A DNA stretch of 64,000 bases from Shewanella piezotolerans WP3 (GCF_000014885.1 NC_011566.1:2957501-3021500), one strand, 5' to 3'; counted from the stretch's first letter, positions 35,281 through 44,377 are shown. Numbers and translations: made by a program. The notes: a model not told the origin generated them from the sequence alone.

Positions 35281-35547
35281 ATACCAATTGCATTAAGTAT
35301 TTGACCAGTTCAGAGCCCCCTCAGCCTTTTCAATTCAAAGCGCTTTGGTAAAGAAATGGTTATTCCCTTTTAACACAATGCAAAGCAGAAGTGGAAAGAC
35401 TGAGGTGCTCACGAAGTGCGGGGGTCAAAACGTTGTATGCTTCATTATAGGTTTTGGATATAGAATAACTATTAGTTCAAACCCCACTACTTGCGCACAG
35501 CGTTTTGAATCGCCGCTGAATGGTCAAACTTTTAATACAATTGGTAT
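35281..35547. mobile_element. MITE-like element, copy 2
   Basis: 267 bp element in the same orientation, 12 bases after copy 1, with the same ATACCAATT/AATTGGTAT ends and TTA on both flanks. By eye I count about 26 differences from copy 1, roughly 90 percent identity. The central stem has lost pairing (AGGTTTTG facing CAAACCCC) and one internal arm carries substitutions, so this copy looks older or less constrained. A 74-codon open frame starting inside it is accidental. Confidence 0.8.
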
Positions 35548-35785
35548 TACAAATAGAGCGACTTTTTAGAATGATTAACACTGATTTTTGATTGGTTAAA
35601 TGTTTTGAAAACGGTACTATAGTGTCGTTACCCACTCTATTGTCCCGCTATAGGTTTTAGGTGGGCTAATCCTAGCCAGCAGTACCGACAACTCTTTTCT
35701 TTAATACAGTCAAATCTTATCGACTTACGAGTAAGTTTGTCCCAGCTTTAACCATCGTATAACCCGCAACATCAAAGAGGTATAA

Positions 35786-36997
35786 TTGAAAAACACGCCT
35801 GAAAAGCAAACTAGCCACGTTGGAATGCCAAACTTAGCTCTGCTCATCCCCATGCTCGCCGCAATTGTCGCGATTACGCCGCTCGCTATCGATATGTATT
35901 TGCCAGCAATGGCAACACTCGCAAACAGTTTTGATACAGGCATAACTCTAGTCCAGCAGTCTCTCAGTTTATATCTGGCAGGTTATGCGTTAGGAATGCT
36001 ATGTTTTGGCCCGTTGGCTGACAGGTATGGTCGCCGAAAAATGGTCATAATAGGACTCACAGGTTTTATGATAACCAGCTTTGCATTAGCATTTGTGCAA
36101 TCAATAGAGGCCTTTCTAACACTCAGATTCTTCCAAGCCTTTATTGGCGCAGCAGCAACTGTCGTTGTTCCAGGCTACATCAAAGAGGTTTATGGCAAAA
36201 ACACCGCCAAAGGTATGTCTTATGTAAGCCTGATCATGATGCTAGCGCCGCTTATAGCGCCTAGTATTGGTAGCTTGATACTAGAGTTGGGCGAGTGGCA
36301 CCTTATTTTCTTCATTCTCGCCTTCTATGCTTGTGCTTTACTTATCTTAGTGTGCCTTAAATTAAACATGCCAAGTGACTCTGACTCCATGAGCCGCAGC
36401 AGCAAATCCTTTTTTGGTGCCTATGCCACAGTATTCACAAAACCCGGCGTAAAGCTCAACATTACCTGTGGTGTATTAACCTCGTTCGCCTTTTTCTGTT
36501 ATTTAACAGCTTCCCCTTTCGTCTATATGGAAGTTTTTGGTTTAGATAAGTCACTTTTTGCGATTCTGTTTAGCATTAATGTTGGTGCATTGATGCTTGC
36601 CAATGTCGTCAATAGCAAGATAGTTGGGCGCTACGGTTCAAAAAGAATGCTGCGAGCATCGACCATCATGGGCGTTTTCGCAGCAAGTGGCTTGCTGTTA
36701 GTTAATATGCTAGATCTTAACTATCTGTTCACCGTCATCATGTTGTTGCCGCTCATGGCATGTTTAGGTGTAATGTCTGTCAATGCTGACGCTATCGTAT
36801 TGATGAAATTCCAACAAGAAACCGGCACAGCTACCGCTGTAATAGGTACACTCAGGTTTGGGTTTGGTGCTGTAGCTGGACCACTATTAGCACTGTTTTA
36901 CACCGGTACCGCAGTACCATTTTCGGCCTTAATGCTTGCTGCAGTCATTTTGGTTGGTTTATGCCAATTACTGGGTAAGCGCGAACCTAGGGGTTAA
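35786..36997 (+). CDS. bcr: Bcr/CflA family multidrug efflux MFS transporter
   Basis: 403-residue major facilitator with about 12 membrane helices, of the drug:H+ antiporter family that includes E. coli Bcr (bicyclomycin, sulfonamide export). Signatures are LAIDMYLPAMATLANSF, QQSLSLYLAGYALG, and motif A GPLADRYGRRKMV between helices 2 and 3. The start is TTG with AGAGG five bases upstream. It is a single gene downstream of the MITE pair; the 238 bases between hold no clear promoter. Substrate cannot be told. A weak terminator-like stem follows at 37007-37036. Confidence 0.9.
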   Translation: MKNTPEKQTSHVGMPNLALLIPMLAAIVAITPLAIDMYLPAMATLANSFDTGITLVQQSLSLYLAGYALGMLCFGPLADRYGRRKMVIIGLTGFMITSFALAFVQSIEAFLTLRFFQAFIGAAATVVVPGYIKEVYGKNTAKGMSYVSLIMMLAPLIAPSIGSLILELGEWHLIFFILAFYACALLILVCLKLNMPSDSDSMSRSSKSFFGAYATVFTKPGVKLNITCGVLTSFAFFCYLTASPFVYMEVFGLDKSLFAILFSINVGALMLANVVNSKIVGRYGSKRMLRASTIMGVFAASGLLLVNMLDLNYLFTVIMLLPLMACLGVMSVNADAIVLMKFQQETGTATAVIGTLRFGFGAVAGPLLALFYTGTAVPFSALMLAAVILVGLCQLLGKREPRG

Positions 36998-37357
36998 ATG
37001 AAATAAAGACTCAGCTTGGAATAAGCCACTGAGTCTGTTTACCCTTGCTTGTACAACTTTTTATCATTTCCCGCTTAAGTTATTCACTTATCTAAAGGCT
37101 TTCCTGTAAACGATATTGAAAATTCTTCATTTAGAACGATTTAATCCTATTCTCTGCTTGTAATCATTTGAGTATTTTATATGATGAACTTGGCTTCAAA
37201 AAGCCATTGCTGCACAGGTAGTCTGTGATTAATGTTTATCTTTGAGAGACACAGCAAAACGAGGCAAGGATCACCGTCCAAGCTTAATTATTAGAGCGAT
37301 TACCGTCGCTGTAGCTAGATACTGCATACCGTAGCGGTAACTTAGAAAGGAAATATT
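36998..37357 (+). promoter_or_regulatory. Spacer with bcr terminator-like stem and ilvI leader region
   Basis: Contains an 8 bp stem AGACTCAG/CTGAGTCT (37007-37014 with 37029-37036) just after bcr, followed by TGTTT, probably its terminator. The remaining 320 bases upstream of ilvI must hold the ilvIH promoter. I see no branched-chain-rich leader peptide or attenuator, which fits the Lrp-type control known for ilvIH in enteric bacteria, but I cannot point to Lrp sites. Confidence 0.5.
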
Positions 37358-39079
37358 ATGGAGAAGCTATCAGGCGCCAGTATGGTTGTCCGTTCTCTTA
37401 TCGACGAAGGCGTTAAACATATTTTTGGCTATCCAGGTGGATCAGTTTTAGATATTTATGACGCTCTGCATGAAAAATCCAACATTGAACATATCCTAGT
37501 TAGACACGAACAAGCGGCTGTTCATATGGCAGATGGCTACGCACGAGCAACCGGCGATGTCGGTGTTGTGTTGGTCACTTCTGGTCCCGGCGCAACCAAT
37601 ACCATTACAGGTATCGCAACGGCCTACATGGATTCAATTCCGATGGTTGTCATTTCGGGTCAAGTACACAGCAGTCTAATTGGTAATGACGCATTCCAAG
37701 AGTGTGACATGATCGGTATCTCAAGACCCGTTGTTAAGCACAGCTTTTTAGTCACAGATCCTCGAGACATTCCCGCGATTATCAAAAAGGCGTTTTTCAT
37801 TGCAGCTAGCGGCCGCCCAGGCCCTGTGGTGGTTGATGTACCTAAAGATTGCATGAACCCAGAAATATTGCATGAATATCAGTACCCTGAAGATATTTCG
37901 ATGCGCTCTTACAACCCAACTACCACAGGTCATAAAGGCCAGATCCGTAGAGGCCTAAAAGCCCTATTAGCAGCTAAGAAGCCGGTTCTGTATGTTGGCG
38001 GTGGTGCCGTTATATCAGGCTGTGACAGCCAAATTTTAGCACTTTCAGAAAAACTTGGGATCCCAGTGGTAAGCACATTAATGGGGCTTGGTGCATTTCC
38101 TGGCACTCACCCAAATAGCGTCGGTATGCTAGGCATGCACGGCTGCTATGAAGCCAATATGACCATGCACAATAGCGATCTTATTTTTGGTATTGGGGTT
38201 CGTTTTGACGATAGAACGACCAATAACGTTGAAAAGTACTGCCCTAATGCCACCATCTTGCATATTGATATTGACCCCTCTTCAATTTCAAAAACGATTA
38301 AAGTTGATATCCCAATTGTTGGTTCAGCCGATAAAGTATTGGACGAGATGCTTGCGCAAATAGAAGCTAATGATTTTGGCATTAGTGATCCTGCAGCCAA
38401 TGACCATTGGTGGAGCGATATTGCACAATGGTGTGGCCGTAAAAGCTTAGATTACCAAACATCTAAAGAGAAAATTAAACCACAGCAAGTGATTGAAATG
38501 ATGCACAAGCTGACTAATGGTGATGCATATGTTGCTTCTGATGTAGGTCAGCACCAGATGTTTGCCGCACTTTATTATCCTTTTAATAAACCACGTCGTT
38601 GGATAAACTCTGGCGGTCTCGGCACCATGGGCTTTGGTTTACCTGCCGCCATGGGGGTAAAGCTTGCGAAACCTGATGAAACCGTTATCTGTGTAACAGG
38701 AGATGGTTCTATTCAGATGAATATTCAAGAGCTATCCACAGCGCTGCAGTATGATATTCCAGTCAAAATCATTAACCTGAATAATCACTTTTTAGGCATG
38801 GTCAAACAGTGGCAAGATATGATTTATGCTGGTCGTCATTCACAATCTTATATGGATTCAGTACCGGATTTCGCTAAAATCTCCGAAGCATATGGCCACG
38901 TAGGAATGACTATCAGCGATCCTGCTGAGCTAGAGTCAGGCTTAGAGAAAGCATTTGCGATGAAGGACAAACTAGTATTTGTCGACATTCATGTTGATGA
39001 AACAGAACACGTATACCCAATGCTAATTCGTGGTGGTGCGATGAATGAAATGTGGCTGAGTAAAACGGAGAAAAGCTAA
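37358..39079 (+). CDS. ilvI: Acetolactate synthase III, large subunit
   Basis: ThDP- and FAD-dependent catalytic subunit of acetohydroxyacid synthase, the first common step of valine, leucine and isoleucine synthesis. 573 residues (574 in E. coli). The catalytic glutamate is Glu51 (LVRHEQAAVHMADGYA). The ThDP-Mg motif begins VTGDGSIQMN and ends NLNN. GIGVRFDDRTTNN is in the FAD region. AAAGGAAAT precedes the ATG. The stop overlaps the ilvH start by one base (TAATG), so the subunits are coupled. Confidence 0.96.
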   Translation: MEKLSGASMVVRSLIDEGVKHIFGYPGGSVLDIYDALHEKSNIEHILVRHEQAAVHMADGYARATGDVGVVLVTSGPGATNTITGIATAYMDSIPMVVISGQVHSSLIGNDAFQECDMIGISRPVVKHSFLVTDPRDIPAIIKKAFFIAASGRPGPVVVDVPKDCMNPEILHEYQYPEDISMRSYNPTTTGHKGQIRRGLKALLAAKKPVLYVGGGAVISGCDSQILALSEKLGIPVVSTLMGLGAFPGTHPNSVGMLGMHGCYEANMTMHNSDLIFGIGVRFDDRTTNNVEKYCPNATILHIDIDPSSISKTIKVDIPIVGSADKVLDEMLAQIEANDFGISDPAANDHWWSDIAQWCGRKSLDYQTSKEKIKPQQVIEMMHKLTNGDAYVASDVGQHQMFAALYYPFNKPRRWINSGGLGTMGFGLPAAMGVKLAKPDETVICVTGDGSIQMNIQELSTALQYDIPVKIINLNNHFLGMVKQWQDMIYAGRHSQSYMDSVPDFAKISEAYGHVGMTISDPAELESGLEKAFAMKDKLVFVDIHVDETEHVYPMLIRGGAMNEMWLSKTEKS

Positions 39080-39573
39080 TGCGTCGGATTATATGTGTAT
39101 TACTAGAGAACCAATCGGGCGCACTTTCTCGTGTGGTAGGGCTATTTTCTCAGCGTGGCTATAACATTGAAACCCTAACCGTTGCGCCAACAGAAGATAA
39201 AACACTGTCTCGTTTAACGATAGCGGTCAATGCAGATGAAGCCATTCTAGAACAGATTGAAAAGCAACTTCATAAGCTTATTGATGTGCTGAAAGTGTCG
39301 AATATTACTGAGTCAGCGCATATAGAAAGAGAAGTTGCACTGATAAAAGTGAAAGCTAAGGGAGAATACAGAGAGGAAGTTAAACGCCTTGCTGATATTT
39401 TCCGTGGGCAAATCGTAGATGTCACTCAAAGCCTTTATACAGTACAACTCATTGGTACTAGCGAGAAGCTTGATGCTTGTATTGCTGCACTGACAGATGT
39501 TACCAAGGTGGTTGAGATCTCACGCTCAGGCGTTGTAGGCCTAGCTCGCGGTGAAAAATCGATGCGTGCTTAA
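39079..39573 (+). CDS. ilvH: Acetolactate synthase III, small (regulatory) subunit
   Basis: 164-residue regulatory subunit that activates IlvI and confers feedback control by valine. It has an N-terminal ACT domain (ICVLLENQSGALSRVVGLFS) and a C-terminal ACT-like domain (IKVKAKGEYREEVKRLADIF). Asn11, Gly14 and Asn29, residues associated with valine sensitivity in E. coli IlvH, are all conserved, so valine inhibition is expected. It is followed by a strong terminator. Confidence 0.95.
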   Translation: MRRIICVLLENQSGALSRVVGLFSQRGYNIETLTVAPTEDKTLSRLTIAVNADEAILEQIEKQLHKLIDVLKVSNITESAHIEREVALIKVKAKGEYREEVKRLADIFRGQIVDVTQSLYTVQLIGTSEKLDACIAALTDVTKVVEISRSGVVGLARGEKSMRA

Positions 39574-39592
39574 TATGTAACCCTCATCCATT

Positions 39593-39620
39593 AAAAAGGG
39601 AGTCGTTAGACTCCCTTTTT
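39593..39620. terminator. Terminator between convergent ilvIH and the small heat-shock gene
   Basis: A perfect 12 bp stem AAAAAGGGAGTC/GACTCCCTTTTT (39593-39604 with 39609-39620, loop gtta). The A- and T-runs make it usable from both sides. Confidence 0.9.
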
Positions 39621-39656
39621 ATATTCAGCTTTTCAATAATTAGCCAAGAGGGCTAT

Positions 39657-40097
39657 TTATTTTGCATCTAATATTCTTGAACTACCTATCTCAATTTTTC
39701 TAGGCTTTAATGCCTCAGGGATCTCTCTTTTAAGATCAATATTAAGTAAGCCATTTTCAAGATCTGCGCCAATGACAGTAACATAATCTGCAAGCTGGAA
39801 CGTGCGCTCAAATCCGCGCTCAGCTATACCTTGATATAGGTACTTACGCTCTTCGCTCTGCTCTGCTTTGGTGCCTTTTACCAGTAACTTATCCCCTTCA
39901 CTGGTGATATCGAGTTCATCCATGGTAAATCCCGCAACGGCCATGGTAATGCGATAGCGGTGTTCATTGAGCAGTTCGATATTGTAGGGTGGGTAGCCTG
40001 AATTGCCTTTGTTTGACGCGGCATGTTCAGCAAGTTGTGCCAAACGGTCAAATCCAATAGCGCTACGGTAAAGTGGTGTTAGGTCGTAATTTCTCAT
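39657..40097 (-). CDS. ibpA: Small heat-shock protein IbpA/Hsp20
   Basis: 146-residue chaperone that binds unfolding proteins and hands them to DnaK/ClpB. It begins MRNYDLTPLYRSAIGFDRL, nearly the E. coli IbpA opening. The alpha-crystallin domain covers about residues 38-128 (YNIELLNEHRYRITMAVAGF; DLENGLLNIDLKREIPE). The C-terminal anchoring motif appears as KPRKIEIG. A single ibp gene is present here, unlike the ibpA-ibpB pair of E. coli. The 5' region carries a sigma32-like promoter and a ROSE-like thermometer. Confidence 0.95.
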   Translation of the reverse strand: MRNYDLTPLYRSAIGFDRLAQLAEHAASNKGNSGYPPYNIELLNEHRYRITMAVAGFTMDELDITSEGDKLLVKGTKAEQSEERKYLYQGIAERGFERTFQLADYVTVIGADLENGLLNIDLKREIPEALKPRKIEIGSSRILDAK

Positions 40098-40248
40098 GAT
40101 ATATCCTTTTATAAAGCAATATAGGTAATTTTATTGGCCGACTTATTCAACATATGAGTGGAGGTCGCACCGGGCTAATTTCACTAACTTTATCGACCCC
40201 GAAGGCATCGTAATTTGGTCAGCTAGGAACCTCTTTGAGCGTTCCATA
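40098..40248 (-). promoter_or_regulatory. ROSE-like RNA thermometer in the ibpA leader
   Basis: The leader before the ibpA ATG is about 150 bases if the sigma32-like site is used. Just before the start, the RNA reads UUGCUUUAUAAAAGGAU: the UUGCU element (complement of 40115-40119) can pair with the AAGGAU ribosome site (complement of 40103-40108) across a small A/U loop. The motif U(U/C)GCU facing the Shine-Dalgarno defines ROSE thermometers that control ibpA in many proteobacteria. A-U-rich flanks (AUAU/AUAU) extend the stem. Heat melting would then allow translation; inferred, not folded computationally. Confidence 0.6.
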
Positions 40249-40254
40249 ATTAAT

Positions 40255-40282
40255 ATATGTAGCCAATATTTTGCTTTTCAAG
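40255..40282 (-). promoter_or_regulatory. Sigma32-like promoter of ibpA
   Basis: On the leftward strand CTTGAA (40277-40282) is separated by 14 bases from CTACATAT (40255-40262), compared with the heat-shock consensus CTTGAA-N13-15-CCCCATNT. The -35 is perfect and the -10 agrees at five or six of eight positions. Confidence 0.6.
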
Positions 40283-40351
40283 GGACACTTAACAATTATT
40301 TTTAAAGTTTCTGCTATCTACAATTTTTTGCATTCAATGAGCAACTAGCAT

Positions 40352-40377
40352 AAAAAAGCAGCCATTAGGCTGCTTTT
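40352..40377 (-). terminator. Terminator of the 5'-nucleotidase gene
   Basis: A 10 bp stem AAAAGCAGCC/GGCTGCTTTT (40354-40363 with 40368-40377, loop atta) followed on the leftward strand by U-rich sequence, 20 bases past the stop codon. Confidence 0.88.
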
Positions 40378-40396
40378 CTCAATCGAACTTAATGCA

Positions 40397-42109
40397 TTAT
40401 AGCTGACATGCCATAGTGCTGTTACTGTTCAAGAACTGAATATCACCATCTACAGGCGCAAAGTCTGCAACTTTAATGTCACCGATATCTTTAATGTAGG
40501 TGTACATCACTTCAGCATCAACATAACCAGTCATTACAGGAGTCAGTTCAGGGTAGCCATCACCGCCTGCGGCATTGTAGCTAGGAACCGTGAAGCTATA
40601 CATGGCGTCTGCAGCGTAGCCTTTACCGTTAATGTCATTGATTGTAACAGTCTTCGCTGCACAATCCACATCCATCTTAATACCAGCAAGTTGCGGGTAA
40701 GCACCTGAACCTTCAGCACCAATATCGACAGTAGCTACAACGTTTAGGTATTCGGTAATCTCAGCACCTGTAAGTGTACTCTTAGTGATAGAGTTGCCAA
40801 ACGGTTGGACAGTAAGAACATCTTTGTAGGTAATTTCACCGGCTTCGATAGAGTCTCGTACACCACCAGAGTTCATCACTGCGAAATCAGCATCCACTTT
40901 AGAGCGTTGAGCTTCAGCAATTAGCAGACCAAGGTTAGTTTGTTGGGTACGAACTACGCCACGATCGCCTTCTAGCTTACCATCTGTAGAACCGATAATT
41001 TCAGATAGACCTTCCTGACCTTTATCTTGGTACTGTTGCAAAATTTCAAGCACTGTAGCATCTGGAGTAATTGCTTCACCAATTAATACGCGCTCGCCCT
41101 CTTCATTTTTCTTCTTCAAGTTTACAGGGATTAACTTGTAGCTTGCTAAATGCAGTTTGTCGTTGAAGTATTCAAAATTTGCTTGACCAACATACTTACC
41201 CCATTCATGAGCTTGCATGATAAATGTGCCGTTCTGAACGTCTGGCTTACACTCTGCACCTGCAGTAAATTCTGGATCGTATGCATCACCTTCCATACAA
41301 ACAGGATTCTGAGAGTGACCACCTATGACGGCAGCAAGTTCGCCTTCAGCCATCGCACGAGCAAGTGCTACATCACCCGGCGCGTTATTGCCGTGAGCAC
41401 CATCAGCATAGTGACCCATGTGAGTCGTTGCAAACACTAGGTCAGCTTCGTCAGCATCCTTAATATCTTTAATAACTTTCTTAAGCTCTACCTTCGGATC
41501 TGTAAACTCTAGGCCACTAACGAATTCTGGATTAGCAATTTTAGCAGTGTCTTCAGTTGTTAAACCAACAACTGCGATACGAATACCATTTACATTGAAT
41601 ACTTTATAGGCATCGAAGTAACGAGTACCCGACTCTTTATCATAGATGTTTGCCGCAAGCATTGGAAAGTCAGCCAGTTCACGCTGCATGTCAACCGTAG
41701 TTAAAGGATTGTCGAATTCATGGTTTCCGACTGCCATGGCGTCATAACCCATCAAATTCATTCCTACAAAATCAGGGCGAGCATCTTGCAAGTCTGATTC
41801 AGGTACGCCAGTGTTTACATCACCACCAGATAGTAAAATAGTTTCGCCACCAGCCGCTTCCACTTCGGCACGGATCTGATCGATCAATGTTTTACGCGCA
41901 GCCATACCATATTCGCCGTATTTGTTTTCGAAGAAACGGCCATGGTTATCGTTAGTGTGTAGTACAGTGAAGATAGTACAAGCTTCGCCAGCTTCTGCAC
42001 ACGTAGCAGGCAATACAACTTCTTTATTGTCATCATTATCGCTACCACATGCTGTTAACGCCGTAACAACAGCAGTCGCGATTAGTCCTTTAATTAAAGT
42101 CTTTTTCAT
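40397..42109 (-). CDS. Lipoprotein 5'-nucleotidase / 2',3'-cyclic phosphodiesterase (UshA family)
   Basis: 570-residue calcineurin-type metallophosphoesterase that releases phosphate and nucleosides from external nucleotides. I start at the ATG of MKKTLIKGLI, which has AAGGGG about ten bases upstream; 28 upstream codons in frame are rejected. A lipobox LTAC ends at Cys21, so it is a lipoprotein, anchored in the outer or inner membrane, with Gly-Ser-Asp at +2 to +4. Metal motifs include HTNDNHGRF (51-59), GGDVNTG, GNHEFDN, THMGHYADG and GGHSQN. The C-terminal substrate-binding domain has MNSGGVRDSIEAGEITY and PFGNSITK. It is a single gene with its own terminator. Confidence 0.92.
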   Translation of the reverse strand: MKKTLIKGLIATAVVTALTACGSDNDDNKEVVLPATCAEAGEACTIFTVLHTNDNHGRFFENKYGEYGMAARKTLIDQIRAEVEAAGGETILLSGGDVNTGVPESDLQDARPDFVGMNLMGYDAMAVGNHEFDNPLTTVDMQRELADFPMLAANIYDKESGTRYFDAYKVFNVNGIRIAVVGLTTEDTAKIANPEFVSGLEFTDPKVELKKVIKDIKDADEADLVFATTHMGHYADGAHGNNAPGDVALARAMAEGELAAVIGGHSQNPVCMEGDAYDPEFTAGAECKPDVQNGTFIMQAHEWGKYVGQANFEYFNDKLHLASYKLIPVNLKKKNEEGERVLIGEAITPDATVLEILQQYQDKGQEGLSEIIGSTDGKLEGDRGVVRTQQTNLGLLIAEAQRSKVDADFAVMNSGGVRDSIEAGEITYKDVLTVQPFGNSITKSTLTGAEITEYLNVVATVDIGAEGSGAYPQLAGIKMDVDCAAKTVTINDINGKGYAADAMYSFTVPSYNAAGGDGYPELTPVMTGYVDAEVMYTYIKDIGDIKVADFAPVDGDIQFLNSNSTMACQL

Positions 42110-42490
42110 TACAATCAACCCCTTGATTATTTTTATGTTTTTGCAACATTTTATATATTCGGCAGAAATAACCCTATTTACGCCGTGAATCATCTTAGCA
42201 AAGATTATGCTTTATTTGTGTCACATTCATTACATAAGATGATCCAAACCACTCTTTTTTAAGCATTTTGTTTCACAGGCTGTATCATTTACAGAACAGG
42301 GGGAGGGGGAGTGAATTAATTATCTACTACTAATAGATAGGTTGTTACCAATACTAGAAACTAAAACAAATAATTTCATTACGTTAAAGGATGTGGAATA
42401 TAGAATCGATTGTTTCTAATTGAGAACAGGCGTTACCTTATTTGGCAACGCCGAGCTGTACAAATAACAAGCTATTAGTTTTCACTAATT
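42110..42490. other. Spacer between the esterase and 5'-nucleotidase genes
   Basis: Holds the leftward promoter of the nucleotidase and the end of the esterase transcript. A 9 bp stem with one mismatch GGCGTTACC/GGCAACGCC (42429-42437 with 42444-42452) lies 40 bases past the esterase stop and may end that transcript, though it has no U-run. A purine run with two blocks of five G is at 42299-42309. No gene is evident. Confidence 0.45.
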
Positions 42491-43162
42491 TTAATTAAGT
42501 ACCTTTTGCAACCATTTAGAGATATCTCGTAACTGTTCAGGTAACACATTATGGCCCATATCATAAGTCTGCCATTCAGTGGCATAACCTTCGTTTTTCA
42601 GCAGTTCGAATGCCATTATACCTGCATTTAGCGGCACCACTTCATCTTGGGTACCGTGTTGCTGCAATATTGGCGTTGAGCAATTCTCAATAGACAGATC
42701 TGCAGGCATTCGGTCGCCAGTGGGTAAATAACAAGATAAAGCCATGATCCCGGCGAGTTTTTGCTTAAGCCTTAACCCGCAAAATAGACTCATTACTCCC
42801 CCCTGGCTAAAACCTGCAAGCACTATCCGTTCTGGGTTAATTCCAAGGGCTATTTGTTCATCCACGAGCGCATTAATTAAGTTTTCGCTTTCAAGCACTC
42901 CACTCATATCCGCGCGGTCATGCAAGTCCATACTCTTTATGTCATACCAGGCACGCATAATGTAGCCACTATTGATAGTAACCGCTTGTTCTGGCGCATG
43001 AGGAAAGACAAAACGAACACTGTGATCACTAGGTAACCCTAACGCTGGCACTACTGGTGCAAAGCCAGCTCCTGAATCCCCCAAACCATGTAACCAAATA
43101 ACACAAGATGTAGCTGTAACTGGCGGCTCAACAACAATTCTCTCTAACGGCTTATCTAGCAT
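42491..43162 (-). CDS. Alpha/beta-hydrolase, phospholipase/carboxylesterase family
   Basis: 222-residue esterase of the acyl-protein-thioesterase/carboxylesterase II family (PF02230), acting on short acyl esters or lysophospholipids in the cytoplasm. The start is the ATG of MLDKPLERIV with AAGGAAAG upstream. Catalytic triad: Ser119 in GFSQGG, Asp173 in GTQDEVVP and His204 in MGHNV. The oxyanion motif is LHGLGDSGAGF near residue 24. It is divergent from yqjG. No signal peptide is present. Confidence 0.9.
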   Translation of the reverse strand: MLDKPLERIVVEPPVTATSCVIWLHGLGDSGAGFAPVVPALGLPSDHSVRFVFPHAPEQAVTINSGYIMRAWYDIKSMDLHDRADMSGVLESENLINALVDEQIALGINPERIVLAGFSQGGVMSLFCGLRLKQKLAGIMALSCYLPTGDRMPADLSIENCSTPILQQHGTQDEVVPLNAGIMAFELLKNEGYATEWQTYDMGHNVLPEQLRDISKWLQKVLN

Positions 43163-43336
43163 GACTTTCCTTTCGTTTTGATTAGTCCAAACATAATTAC
43201 TGCATGATATCAGTCTCGCTAGAAACATCCTATATTGTTATTAAATAGAAAGGTTTGAGCAACAAAATGCACTTTAATCCTGCTAACGATGGAACTAAGC
43301 TGACTAAATTGAAATAGCAGAGAACAGGTTAATAAA

Positions 43337-44377
43337 ATGGGATTGCTTCAAAACGGTCAGTGGGTCGATAAGTGGTATCCAACTGAGGAAACCGGTGGAA
43401 AATTTACACGTTCTGAATCAAGCTTTAGAGATTGGATAACCCAAGATGGTAAACCATTAGATGAAAATTCTACTGGCTTTAAAGCAGAAAGTAATCGTTA
43501 TCATTTATATGTATCACTCGCCTGCCCTTGGGCTCATCGAACGCTGATATACCTACAGCTTAAAGGTCTACAAGAGATCATTGGTGTAACCGTTGTTGAG
43601 CCACATATGTTAACTAATGGCTGGGAGTTTTCTGGTAGCAAACAAAGCCCTATCGCCCATCATATTGAAGGCGCTGATGTTGATAAATTAAACGCTGCTG
43701 ACTTTCTTTATCAGATCTACCAAAAAGCTGATGCTAGTTATAACGGCCGAGTGACGGTCCCCGTTCTCTGGGATATGCATACAAATACAATCGTCAGCAA
43801 TGAATCAGCTGAAATCATACGCATGTTCAATAGCGCATTTAATCATTTAGTTGATAACAGTTGTGATTTTTATCCTCAAACCCTGCGTGCAGAAATCGAT
43901 GAGCTTAATAGCTGGATCTATGACAGTATTAATAATGGCGTTTACAAGGCGGGCTTTGCCACAACTCAAGTCGCATACAATGAGGCATTTGAACAGCTTT
44001 TCACAGCTTTAGACACGTTAGAAAAAAGACTCGCGAGCCAACGTTTTCTGACTGGAGATGAATTTACAGAAGCTGATATTCGCTTGTTTACCACGTTAAT
44101 TCGATTCGATGCCGTTTATGTTGGACATTTTAAAACCAATAAACAACGCATAGCCGATTACCCTCACCTCTTTGGTTATGTAAAAGAAATTTATCAAATG
44201 GATGGAGTGTCACAAACGGTAAACTTTGAGCACATTAAGCAGCATTACTATTTTAGCCATGAGATGATAAACCCTACTAGGATAGTCCCTACAGGACCGG
44301 ACATTGATTTCAATCAGCCCCATGGTCGAACGCAAATTAATGCGCAAAGAGTTAACTTACTCCAAGCTCGGTTTTGA
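43337..44377 (+). CDS. yqjG: Glutathionyl-hydroquinone reductase
   Basis: Xi-class glutathione transferase that removes glutathione from glutathionyl-hydroquinones. 346 residues (328 in E. coli YqjG). The catalytic cysteine is Cys63 in LACPWAHRTL, the same number as in E. coli. The C-terminal all-helical domain contains LTGDEFTEADIRLFTTLIRF and FKTNKQRIADYPHLFGYVKE. The 3' end overlaps the converging gene at 44352 by 26 bases. It may relate functionally to the hmgA-hppD quinol pathway elsewhere in the window, but they are far apart. Confidence 0.95.
   Translation: MGLLQNGQWVDKWYPTEETGGKFTRSESSFRDWITQDGKPLDENSTGFKAESNRYHLYVSLACPWAHRTLIYLQLKGLQEIIGVTVVEPHMLTNGWEFSGSKQSPIAHHIEGADVDKLNAADFLYQIYQKADASYNGRVTVPVLWDMHTNTIVSNESAEIIRMFNSAFNHLVDNSCDFYPQTLRAEIDELNSWIYDSINNGVYKAGFATTQVAYNEAFEQLFTALDTLEKRLASQRFLTGDEFTEADIRLFTTLIRFDAVYVGHFKTNKQRIADYPHLFGYVKEIYQMDGVSQTVNFEHIKQHYYFSHEMINPTRIVPTGPDIDFNQPHGRTQINAQRVNLLQARF

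Noticed and set aside
35345..35569. 74-codon rightward frame
   Set aside because: It lies almost wholly inside MITE copy 2, is not preserved in copy 1 and has no ribosome site.
37180..37228. Possible leader peptide before ilvI (starts MMNLASK)
   Set aside because: It has no run of Ile, Val or Leu codons, no ribosome site and no terminator/antiterminator pair.
42280..42294. LexA-like CTGT-N7-ACAG upstream of the 5'-nucleotidase
   Set aside because: The spacer is seven, not eight, which disrupts the LexA dimer geometry, and the gene is not a known SOS target.
42299..42309. Two adjacent runs of five G
   Set aside because: A quadruplex needs four G-tracts on one strand; only two are present.
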